Source: Bryoerythrophyllum caledonicum
Lineage: Eukaryota > Streptophyta > Bryopsida > Pottiales > Pottiaceae
NCBI GenBank assembly: GCA_963971425.1
Contig: OZ020514.1
Span: 47,273,527-47,337,526 of the forward strand
DNA: 64,000 nt
Direction: 5' to 3'
The notes beneath the pieces are model-generated. The model ran no database searches, was not told the DNA's origin, and was given only the letters and a program-made list of their open reading frames with translations. Positions 31,017-40,060 of the stretch are shown one piece after another (position 1 is the first letter of the stretch; each line of letters begins with the position of its first letter). The translations under genes were made by a program, and so were the position numbers.

Positions 31017-31673
31017 TCAATAGTAACGTTGGTGAAGGGCTCGTTCGGTCCTCCTCAGCCTACCACGTGCTTGTGCCTTTTTGCTCGCGACTTGGACGTG
31101 GGTTCCGTCAGAGTCATCATCTGAACTTGACGTGTTAGTATCATAGCTAGGTGTGTCGTCCATCACAGTCATGAACTTGCCCAATCCACCTTCCGGATAC
31201 TTGCGCCATCCCATTGGAATTATTCCATTTTCAGGGCGAGGAATTTTTACCTTCCCCGGCATCGACTTCAAAGTGGACCAATCCACTATCTTGTCCAACT
31301 TCACCTCCACATGAACACCCCGCGCAATGAAGAGATTTACTTCGTTGCGTTTGACGAATGGGACGTCATACAACACTTGGTAAACTTCGATGCATCGGTT
31401 TTTAAACGCCTCGTCGATGCAATGTTTCAAGTTTGCCTTGTGGAAGCGCCGGTGATAGTTGTGTCGCGCCTCTGGGAAAGCCTTGTCGATGTGGCACCAC
31501 TCGATGTAGTTTGCGCAATCATCAAAACTCCATGGCTCCACTACGTCCTCCCAACCTCGAAAAGCCAACTTCTCGGGATTTCGAAGAACGTGCAACCACT
31601 TCCGATGGGCGTTCCCCGCTCTTGCAGAGGTCTTGTCTCGCTCTTCCTTGGCCAATTGTCCGGATGAAGACAT
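31017..31673 (-). CDS. hAT-A cargo: shortened paralogue of the RING gene
   Basis: It starts at the ATG of MSSSGQLAKEERD (31673) and is 218 codons, open. It matches the N-terminal 220 residues of the cargo gene at 33162-35447: LHVLRNPEKLAFRGWEDV, WSFDDCANYIEWCHIDKAF, then VKRNEVNLF and YPEGGLGK. It ends with an Arg-rich stretch (RGRLRRTERALHQRYY) and lacks the coiled coil and RING finger, either by 3' loss or because it encodes a shorter partner. It has its own GACGTC array and upstream module. Function of the shared N-terminal domain is unknown; I recognise no family. Confidence 0.6.
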   Translation of the reverse strand: MSSSGQLAKEERDKTSARAGNAHRKWLHVLRNPEKLAFRGWEDVVEPWSFDDCANYIEWCHIDKAFPEARHNYHRRFHKANLKHCIDEAFKNRCIEVYQVLYDVPFVKRNEVNLFIARGVHVEVKLDKIVDWSTLKSMPGKVKIPRPENGIIPMGWRKYPEGGLGKFMTVMDDTPSYDTNTSSSDDDSDGTHVQVASKKAQARGRLRRTERALHQRYY

Positions 31674-31804
31674 GATCTGCACGTGTGAATGCAATATTCT
31701 GGCGTGGATGGATGAATGAGACCTCGCACAACGCCCACATCCAGCTCAATGAAGAGATGGTGGATAGGAGTATGCGAGGTGGTCACAAATGAGGTCCCCC
31801 TCCA

Positions 31805-31975
31805 TTAAAGTAGTAATCCGGTGGGGGCGGAGACGTCTCCGCCCCTGCCTCGGTAGGAGCGGAGACGTCCCCGCCCCTGCCTCGGTAGGGGCGAAGACGT
31901 CCCCGCCCCTGCTCGGGTATGGGGCGGAGACGTCTCCGCCCCACCAGGGCAGGGTGGGGACGTTTGCTTGTAAAT
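31805..31975 (-). promoter_or_regulatory. GACGTC array upstream of the shortened paralogue
   Basis: GACGTC or GACGTT at 31832, 31864, 31896, 31929 and 31959, spacing 30-33 bp, in palindromes of the type GGCGGAGACGTCTCCGCC. It lies about 130 bases upstream of the ATG at 31673. No clear TATA box is seen here, unlike the other promoters. Confidence 0.6.
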
Positions 31976-32029
31976 TGGGGGGGGGGCTTCGTCCCCACAA
32001 AACTTTCCAAAGAGGCGTTTGAGGCCACT

Positions 32030-32270
32030 CTTGCTTGGCCAAGGCACTCCTCATGTCCATGAGGCGGGTGCACAATTAAATATGGGGTGATTTATTTTTG
32101 GTTCCGACAAGATCCTAATGCACTTAAAATAACATGCAGATTATGTCTTTCCCTAGTTCTAGGGAGGAAGGCGAAATGGAAAGTACAACTTTTGTACTTT
32201 GACGGCATGCTCTCTAATAAGGAACACCTTTATTAGCTCCCTATTAGTTTGGAGAAAACATAAGAGTGTA
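32030..32270 (-). repeat. Upstream module, copy 2
   Basis: Diverged copy of 30595-30850, again directly upstream of an array and a cargo gene. It shows that promoter and upstream region were duplicated as a unit. Confidence 0.75.
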
Positions 32271-33161
32271 GAAAATTATTTCCTTCCAAATATAAAAAAA
32301 ATTCCTTGTCTTTAGTGGAAAATAACGCTTCAACTCAAGTCAAAGATTTTCACATATTGCCAAAAATAAAACGGGCAAGGTACCAAAAACAAAAACGTCT
32401 TACCACATAAAACTTAGAGATTTTAACTTTTTATACTTTTGATTTTTTCCACAACAATATGTGGTGTAGACCTTCATATTGACCATAAATATACATCAAT
32501 CTAAAACATATCAAGTATCTAAAAACTAAAACGTTACTTGCCCATTTTTTAGCTTCCACTACTAGCATAGTTGATTTGAATAAGGTACACCCTTTTTCTA
32601 CCTCTAACAATTGGTGTATAAGGAACTAACATCATCCTAAACTACCATTAGTAATGGATTTAGGCCTTATCTAGTGCAAAAATTTGATACCAAGTAGTGA
32701 ATAGCATGGGAGCTATGCAAGCCTTTCAATCCGTGTGGTTAAAATTTATGAAATTTTGTGGGGACATTATCAAAGAAGTATTTATTGTGATCCTACGGTT
32801 AGATGTAGAAATAAAAAGGTTTTGTCTCCATTCTTAGGCATTATACTATAGCCTCGCAGTTTTGAAGTGTTTTTGGTGCAAAAATGCCTTGGTCCTTTAG
32901 GGATTAAAAATGTTTGGAGGTTTAAAACTTGGTCCACACCATTTTTTTTTATACAAACGGACAAATCCTTATGAGGCTTAAGTACATCCATAATCACACG
33001 GATTAACACCACTATTATCAAGTAGAATGTAGACAGTACTGTTCATATATTTTTTTAGTATCCATAATGTAATACTAAAGTGTGGGAAAATACATTAAAC
33101 GCTAAAAGATGAAGCATTGTAAGAAAATTGTCTCTTGGCACCGCAAAAACAAAAAATACAC
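32271..33161. other. AT-rich spacer inside hAT-A
   Basis: No gene. It contains one extra copy of a short motif from the upstream module (near 32695) and several A/T runs. Confidence 0.45.
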
Positions 33162-35447
33162 CTAGTCAATATTCATTGGGCTATTAGTAGTGCCACTCGC
33201 CCCTGCCTCGTTGTCGTGTGCCCCTACATGCATAGAGAGGTCTTCATCTGAGCCCAATACAAGTCTACGAGACGCCGATCGTGTTCTCCTCGCTGGTCCA
33301 TCTTCATCCAACACGGCCCTTAGGATTTGGGATTGCATGAGCTGGTCGAGCGCTTGCCGTGTCCCTGGACTGTGCACATCGAGCAAGAAGTCGATTCCGT
33401 CATTTCGGAAAATTTCTTTCCACTCTGATTCCGATAATTGTCTTAGTTCTTGCGGGTCCGGTTGGTCAACGTCGTGAGAAATGCGATCCCCGTTGTCGTC
33501 TGTGATGCGAACTCCGTCAACGGCCCACAACCATTGCCGTGGATGAGGTCCGAAACGAAATTGCTCCCCGTTCTCGTTCCAATGGCCATTAAAGCATTGG
33601 TAGAAGAAATTTCGTTTTCCTTGACCATATTTGTCCTTTAACGGGATCAAATTCTTGCACACCCGGACAATCTGCTCCGGGTCCCTTTCCCAACTCCACT
33701 CGTTTGAGAAGTGCATCTTATCCAACGAGTGCATCTTCAGTTTCCAGCTCCACACCAAATCCTTTCCCCACATATGTGATTGATCATGAGCGTTCGTCAC
33801 ATTGAACTCCCAATGCGGGGGCATGTATGGAACTAATCCAAAAAGTTCGTACAATTGCTCATGAAAAGGGGCCTTGCACATTCAGCACCGCCGGCGTACA
33901 ACCATCAAGCTAATCAAGCAAAATGGATGGTACAAGTGCTCACAAGTGCCTAGATGCATCCCACCTTCTGGACCAAATGGGTTTAGACAAATTGAGCAAG
34001 TCGTACCGTCGGATACGAAGCTCGAAGGTTGTGGCCACAATAACATGGGTTTGCCCCGATGATCGAGGGTAGATGAAACCTCCTTTTTGAAATCCCATTT
34101 GTAAGGGGACCAATCGATGGTTGTTTGCCCACCAGCGGTTTTCACCATCGCCATTTCATCGATCTTGAAAAGATCATCTACGAGGGCCCACGATGTCAAA
34201 CCAAACACCCTCTCCTGGTTGTTTTCGATATAGTTGTTGTCGATTTTTTGGAATTCCGCCACCAATTGTCGGGACTGATCGACCGTGAAGATGCATGCCA
34301 ACTTCCATTGATAGTAATGTTCTACCAACACATCCAAGCAACTTTGTAGTCTTGAATTCTCTTCAAGTGCTTTAGGGAGCTCTTTGCCGCCGTCACCCGG
34401 CGCACCCTCTTCTTTGTTGACCATAGCTTTGTCTGCGTTGGTAGGGGCCTCATCAAACGACAATGAATTGTCTTGGGTTGACACGTGTACAAGCCCTTCC
34501 TCCTCCTGTCGTGGATTTCGATCTTCTTTGGTCATTGTACTAGCTTGAAGGGCAAGTCGGAGCTCCTCCATATCACGTCGTTGCTGGTCAATAACAATGT
34601 TTTTATCATTGACTTCAACTCTCAACTTGCGAACCTCATCGCGCAATGACGATAGTTCTATTGTCTTCCCTTCCAATTGGTTCAGCAAGGTTTGGATAGT
34701 GTTGGCAGAAATAGCACCAGTAGAGGCTTCTAACGTTCGATCAACAACCGCGGGGGATTGTACCTGAGCCCCAACTTCATTAACGGTATCGTTAACGACT
34801 ACGTTAACGGTTTGTTCCGCCCTCCTTCGTTTGGTGCGCGCTTGTGTCCTTTGGCTCCTTGTGATTGGAACGTGGGATCCGTCAGAGTCAGTATCCGTGT
34901 TTGAGGGATCGGTCTCGTACGTGTCGACCGGTTCAGTCTTCGCCATCGATTTGCCCAATCCGCCTTCAGGATACCTCCGTGTCCCCATAGGAATCAATCC
35001 ATTCGCCGGAGAAGGAACTCTTATGCTATCTTCCATGGCTTTCAAGGTGGACCAATCCACCCTCTTGCCCAACTTTACCTCCGCATGGACACCTCGCGGA
35101 AGGAAGAGATTTACTTCATTGCGTTTGATATAAGGGATGTCGTACAAGACCTGGTATACTTCAATGCACCAATTTTTGAACGCCTCGTCGGTGCACTTCC
35201 ATAAATTTGCCTTGTGAAAGCGTCAGTGATAATTGTGTCGCTCCTCCGAGAAAGCCTTATCGATATGGCATCACTCGATGAAGTTTGCGCAATCCTCGAA
35301 ACTCCATGGCTCCGGAACTTCTTCCCAACCTTTAAAAGCCAATTTAACAGGAGTCCGAAGCACATGCAACCTCTTCCGCTGCTTGTTTCCCGATCGTAGT
35401 CGACTCTTGTCTCGTTCTGCGTTATTCATTTTTACCTGCGTGGCCAT
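33162..35447 (-). pseudogene. hAT-A cargo: coiled-coil RING-H2 protein (three in-frame TGA)
   Basis: One frame of 761 codons from the ATG of MATQVKMNNAERD (35447), with no frameshift but three TGA codons: 35271-35273, 35223-35225 and 33882-33884. The paralogue at 31017 has Trp and Arg at the first two positions, so TGG to TGA and CGA to TGA explain them. Order: conserved N-terminal domain (WSFEDCANFIE ... YPEGGLGK); an Arg-rich stretch; a coiled coil (LEGKTIELSSLRDEVRKLRVEV, heptad-like); an acidic linker; a RING-H2 finger (CSICLNPFG...CEHLYHPFC...) whose last Cys pair is split by the third TGA; and a C-terminal region with WQWLWAVDG-type aromatics. RING-H2 fingers usually mark E3 ubiquitin ligases (known); that activity here is inferred and the copy is dead. 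It diverges from the kinase gene. Confidence 0.75.
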
Positions 35448-35577
35448 GGATGGGGAAAATCTGAATAATATATGTGATGCGAATGGATGAAGTGCTCACA
35501 CAATGCCCACAACCAACTCAATTAAGAGGTGGATGAAGAGGGAGTATGTGAGGCGGGGACAATTAGGAGTGTGCACG

Positions 35578-35897
35578 ATATTATATAGCCGATAGACGAA
35601 GCACTGGTCTAGGGTCCTCATGCAGGGGCGGGGACGTCTCCGCGGCATGGGCAGGGACGTCTCCGTCCCACCCCGGGCAGGGGCAGAGACGTCTCCGCCC
35701 CTAATACGGCACGGGCGGAGACGTCCCTGCCCCTAATACGGCAAGGGCGGAGACGTCCCCGCCCTACCCGGGCAGGGGCGGGGACGTCTACGCCCCTTAC
35801 CGGGCAGGGGCGGAGACGTCTACGCCCCTTACCGGGCCAGGGGCCGAGGTAGGGCGGCGACGTCTTCGCACAAAGAACCCTATACCATATAAATAGG
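35578..35897. promoter_or_regulatory. Bidirectional promoter between the RING and kinase cargo genes
   Basis: The array has GACGTC at 35633, 35656, 35688, 35720, 35752, 35783, 35815 and 35859, mostly 31-32 bp apart. It is framed by two outward TATA boxes: TATATAAT on the minus strand (35580-35587), about 135 bases before the RING start, and TATAAATA on the plus strand (35888-35895), about 190 bases before the kinase start. The symmetry strongly suggests one shared activating array. Confidence 0.7.
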
Positions 35898-36084
35898 GGA
35901 GATTTTGTCCTTATTCTCTGCCAAGTCCACTCCCTAGGCCTCACGTGTGAATTCGCTTTGCGGCCTGAAAGTGAGTTTGGTGGGTGATCGGGCTTGGCCC
36001 ATTTATTATACCCAGACTTTTTGCGGTTTTTTTTAAAACCATCAACTTGGAATTTCGACCACGGTAGGGAGTTGACTATCACAT

Positions 36085-37605
36085 ATGGCGGGAGAAGGAA
36101 GTAGGTCGATGGAGAAGGGCCCAGTATTTATGGATTTGGATGATGTTGATGAGACGGTGCTTCCGTCCACCAACACGGAGTTGACTTCGGAATCATTGAA
36201 TCCATCATCATCGAGCGGGAAGAGGCGGTAGAAGTCACCAAATCCAGACATGCCCCCGCACGAATACATGGTTGACTGTAGAGGGATTGCTGTCGAGTTT
36301 TACAACCGTCGAACGAGACCCGCGTTGATGAGGAGCTATTTGAACCACAACGAAGAGGGATTCCACAAGTTTACAGTTGACTTGCGACACGAATTAATGT
36401 CAAACCTTGATAAATCTGAGAAATTTAATAATTTCTCCGATTATTGGTTGCATTCGGAGTGGTTGGACACACAAGTGACCGCACTAACCACCAATATTGT
36501 TGCGAACTGGTGTTACGTCACGGGGAAGAAGGAGGATGAAAGCAACTAGAACCTAGAGGAGCACGCACTAGTGGCGAAGATGAAGATGATCCATGGCTTC
36601 GTTCAAGAGTACTCTTCTTCCTGTAAGAAGAAACTAGCTCCTTGGAAAGCGACTATTGAGGAGCAAATTTTGGCTCACTGCGTTTGTGGAACTTTTAAGT
36701 GGCTTGAAAGTTGCGCTAAGGTGATTCCAATGCCAGGACTGAAAGCGGTGGGTGGCTATGGGGCTGCATGGAAGGTGATGATAACCAAATTGGAAAACAT
36801 TCCAAGTTGGATTTACTTCGCCGGAAAGACTCTGACCAACACCAATGAGAGGGAGAAGCGCCGAAACATCATCAACGAGGCTGGAGAGTGTCCGGTAGTG
36901 CATCCAGGGATCATTAGACTTGCGTACATCCACCCGAAAACTATGGAAGGGTACACGCTCTGGTGGAATGGGGGATCTCTCGCTTCTTTTTGGTCCAAGT
37001 TTGACTCGAAAGTGGACGAAGCATTGCCATTTGAACAGATTGAGATGCATCCGAATACCGGGTTGTCAATCCAAGAGCTTCGGTGGGTAAAAACTTACCG
37101 CCAAAATCGAGTGAACCTCCCGCTATCATTGCTTGTCATTGTGGGAAAATGCCACGACGCAAATTATATACACAATGACATCTCTCCATCGAATGTTTTG
37201 CTCCACTTTGATGTGTGGAAACCCGATACAGTGTACATTGGAATTTGCGATTGGGGGCTTTCTAGTCGGGTTGTGAAGAATGAGCCATCAAGGTATGGTT
37301 ATCAATTCAAGGAGGAGCTTCAACAAGAGAGAGAGCGGCAACGGTTTGTGGCACCAGAACTGTTCTATAATTTTGGGCCGCAGGACTCCACCAACTCGCT
37401 TGAAGTCATGCAACGGTCACACCTCTATTCCAAGGCAGCAGATGCATTTGCGGTGGGTTGGATTTGTGAAAATTTTTGAAAAGAAGATTGGGACACTTCG
37501 TATTTCACCAGCAAAATCACGGAGCAATATGTAAACCTGAAGCTAAAACTTACAGCGTTGCAAAAACAACTGCTCGAAGAACAGTCTTCTGTGCCAGATG
37601 TTTAA
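36085..37605 (+). pseudogene. hAT-A cargo: protein-kinase-like gene (three in-frame stops)
   Basis: A single frame of 506 codons from the ATG of MAGEGSRSMEKG (36085) to TAA at 37603-37605, broken by TAG (36229-36231), TAG (36547-36549) and TGA (37477-37479), without frameshift. Both kinase lobes are visible: a glycine-rich loop (VGGYGAAWKV), a candidate ATP lysine in YFAGKTL, an HPGIIRLAYI block, the catalytic loop as HNDISPSNVLLHF (H-x-D-x4-N), the Mg-binding motif as CDWG in place of DFG, and the activation-segment end as VAPELF. The N-terminal 150 residues are unassigned. HxD, Asn and Asp are kept, so an active ancestor is plausible. It diverges from the RING gene and shares its promoter array. 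Confidence 0.75.
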
Positions 37606-38075
37606 GACACATTAATGAAACCCCCCCACAGCTGGACTATGCCTCTATGTTGTTACCGACAATAGTTTTTTGTTAATTAGTTGCATTAGTTTCGCATGTG
37701 GTGGTTAAATAGGCAATACGGCATCTTCGTAGAAGAATATGTGTACTTGGCAATTGCCATACGTTATATTTTAATCAATATTGGATACGTCCAAATCTTA
37801 AATTCTATATCCGAGATTTGCATTTGTTCAAGCACAAATAATTATTGATACACTATTGATACACTCAATGTGCACAAGTGAAAGAAATAAATTTATTATT
37901 TCTACAAAAATGGATACATAGTGTAGTAAATGGCATTTAGTGCCCGGTTATGTCACTACACTAAGTGCCTCATTTGCAATTGGTGTATGGATTCACATTT
38001 AGTGTATACTACAGTAAACATAAATTTTAGTTTACCAACATAGTGTCAATAGTAAAACACTATTAACTAACTCAT
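37606..38075. other. AT-rich spacer between kinase gene and right array
   Basis: No gene. It includes an imperfect inverted repeat around GTAGTAAATGGCATTTAGTG...CACTACACTAAGTGCC (about 37923-37970). Confidence 0.4.
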
Positions 38076-38292
38076 GAAGGGGCGGAGACGTCCCCGCCCC
38101 TGCTCTAGTAGAGGTAGAGACGTCCCCACCCCTGCTCTAGTAGAGGCGGAGACGTCCCCGCCCCTTTATGGGCAGGGGCGGGGACGTCCCCGCCCCATAC
38201 GGGTAGGGGCGGAGATGTCCCCGCCCCTACACGGGCAGGGGCGGAGACGTCTCCGCCCTGCCCGTATGGGGCGGGGACATCTCCGACCCACC
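38076..38292. repeat. Right subterminal GACGTC array of hAT-A
   Basis: GACGTC or one-base variants at 38087, 38119, 38151, 38183, 38214, 38245 and 38276. Spacing is 31-32 bp throughout, three helical turns. The left subterminal array of the same element uses 21-bp spacing. No gene starts next to it, so a role in transposition rather than transcription is plausible. Confidence 0.85.
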
Positions 38293-38414
38293 TCCCTCTT
38301 TCCATTAGTCCTCGATCCTACTCAAACATGACCCTCTCCTACGTGGCAGCTATGTGGTGCCAACATGGCTGCCACGTCGCCTGTTTTTTACGTAGCGGGT
38401 AAGTCAACCCTCAG

Positions 38415-38502
38415 TTGACTTATCCGGACGGGCGAGACCTCTATCGGACGGGCGAATCGGACGGACGGGCGTACCGGACGTCCGTCCAGTATGACAACCT
38501 TG
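38415..38502 (-). repeat. Right terminal and subterminal region of hAT-A
   Basis: It ends GACAACCTTG at 38502. Inward are several CGGACGGGCG and CGGACGG copies. The match to the left terminus is about 13 bases, much shorter than in hAT-B. Confidence 0.8.
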
Positions 38503-38510
38503 ACACCTAC
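38503..38510. repeat. Right target-site duplication of hAT-A
   Basis: ACACCTAC, identical to 1930-1937. Confidence 0.93.
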
Positions 38511-40060
38511 AGATCACATGACAACGGAGAGACAAGAACGCAAGTGATTCAGGAGAAGGCTGCAGCTGAAGCGACGACCACCAACACACAAGACAACTCA
38601 ACAAGAAAGCTATAGACACATCACGACAAAGATAACATCCAGCTCCAAGAGGACTGCACCGTACCTCACAAGAGAAGGAATTTTCCCAGAACTGTCTCTA
38701 CCCCGCTGAGAGACCCCTGCAGACTGGAATTGCCTGCCACATCACACGACTCAAGAACAGCTAGAGGACATAGAAACGAGCACAAGAATAGCAGTACATC
38801 AAGATGCGCCCACAAACTCAGCAACACACAAGGTCGCAGAACTAGCTCTACCTGGGAAGAGAATAGAGACGAAGAAATTCAAGTAGCTAGGAGCGCCGAA
38901 GAGCCAAACAACACTCGGCATGAGCACGTACACCTCCCCTGAGAAACAAGCAGCGACGCAAAACGCCAAAACTTCGAGGTGTGACGGGGAGCCAGAAACC
39001 GGAGAAGAAATCGCCCCTACGCCGAACCAGCCTCAACACCACCAGGCGACCACCGTAGGCCGAAGTACTCTACCACACCCCATTCCCACCTATCAACAAA
39101 CAAGACCCAGTCCCAGCAAGACTCAAGAGCAACAAGCAACCACAAACACGAGCACAAGAGAAGCGACACAGCCTGGAGGAACACTCAAGACCGACAAAGA
39201 CGCCCCCCAGTATAGAAGACAGAAAAGAAGACCTGCAAGCGCCAAAGTACGCCGTGAAGATAAGTCGACGTCGCCCTCCCCAAGACGTAAGTAGTGAAGC
39301 AGGACCCCCAGCAACGAGGTGCGCCAAGAAGCCACGAAACACGCAGAACCAAATCAGGAACCTCTTCCGGGTAGAGCGCCGTAGTGCTGCAGACCAAACC
39401 CTGAGAAGTGGAGCAGAGCCAAGCTCCAGACAAGCACAGAGAAGACGCCTTCACGTAGAGCCGGACAGAGACGCCGAGCACAGGTTACCAATAAGGAACG
39501 CGGAGTCACAGAGAAGACGCCTTCACAAGGAACCGGGCAGAGACGCCGAGCACCGAATTCCATCAGGGGACGTAGAGCCACAGCAAAGACATCCTCACGA
39601 GGAGCCAGGCAGAGACACCACGCACAGAATCCCAGCGGGAGACGCAGAACCTAGCACCGAATGAACACAAAGTAGACACCCGCCCGGAAAGACATGCAGC
39701 GACACTGAACCGCAAACACCTAGGGGAGACGAGAAGCCAAGCACCAGGAGAACACAGGAAAGACGCCATTACAAGAAGAAGAACAAAGACCCTGAACTCT
39801 GGACACAGGAAGGAGACGAGGAGCCAAGCACAGCTCGGAACAGACGCCCCACTGGAGAGACGAGAAGCGCCATAGGATCCCGAACATTGGGGTGCGCCGA
39901 GGCACTAGCAAATCTGCAACGGGCAAAAGCGAAAGCAACGGAGACAACTCAGAGACTGCGAGCCGTACACTCTAACCCTCTCTACGCATACTGTGAAAAT
40001 TCATCGTGCCTGTGTTGCTCTAGCCCGTACTACAGAACTAACCTCGCTACATTAGTGGAC
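38511..40060 (+). other. Leader region of the LINE-like element
   Basis: Purine- and C-rich, T-poor sequence with no confident gene, continuing the composition seen left of hAT-A. It contains three or more 72-base tandem units (39418-39640). A frame at 39254-39661 is open across these, but it has no ATG-supported family match. Confidence 0.4.
39418..39645 (+). repeat. Tandem 72-base repeats
   Basis: Three units each reading, in one frame, QRRRLHVEPDRDAEHR-like 24-residue blocks. Degenerate further copies may extend to about 39880. The repeat keeps the frame, but the sequence could equally be a non-coding leader. Confidence 0.6.

Larger units (their letters stand above)
1938..38502 (-). mobile_element. 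hAT-A: giant hAT transposon with cargo genes and nested insertions
   Basis: The left terminus CAGGGTTGTCATA and the right terminus, read inward as CAAGGTTGTCATA, are inverted repeats flanked by a perfect 8-bp duplication. Both ends carry clusters of CGGACGG and a GACGTC palindrome array. The transposase gene is on the minus strand and is in two pieces (30110-29158 and 4776-2462), separated by about 24 kb of later insertions. The rest (30.1-38.5 kb) is cargo: a RING-type gene, a shortened paralogue and a kinase-like gene. Without the insertions the element would be about 12 kb, large for a hAT element. Inference: the cargo moved with the element, because it lies between the termini and shares promoter arrays with the transposase gene. 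Alternatively part of the cargo came in as separate insertions, but I see no termini inside to support that. Confidence 0.8.

Noticed and set aside
30368..32075. Overlapping Pro/Gly/Arg-rich frames on both strands in the GC-rich arrays
   Set aside because: They arise from translation of the palindromic repeats in several frames and start at no conserved site.
5664..37605. Stop-codon reassignment or programmed readthrough as a reason for many in-frame stops
   Set aside because: All three stop codons occur within frames, genuine ends also use them, and younger elements have none, so decay is simpler.
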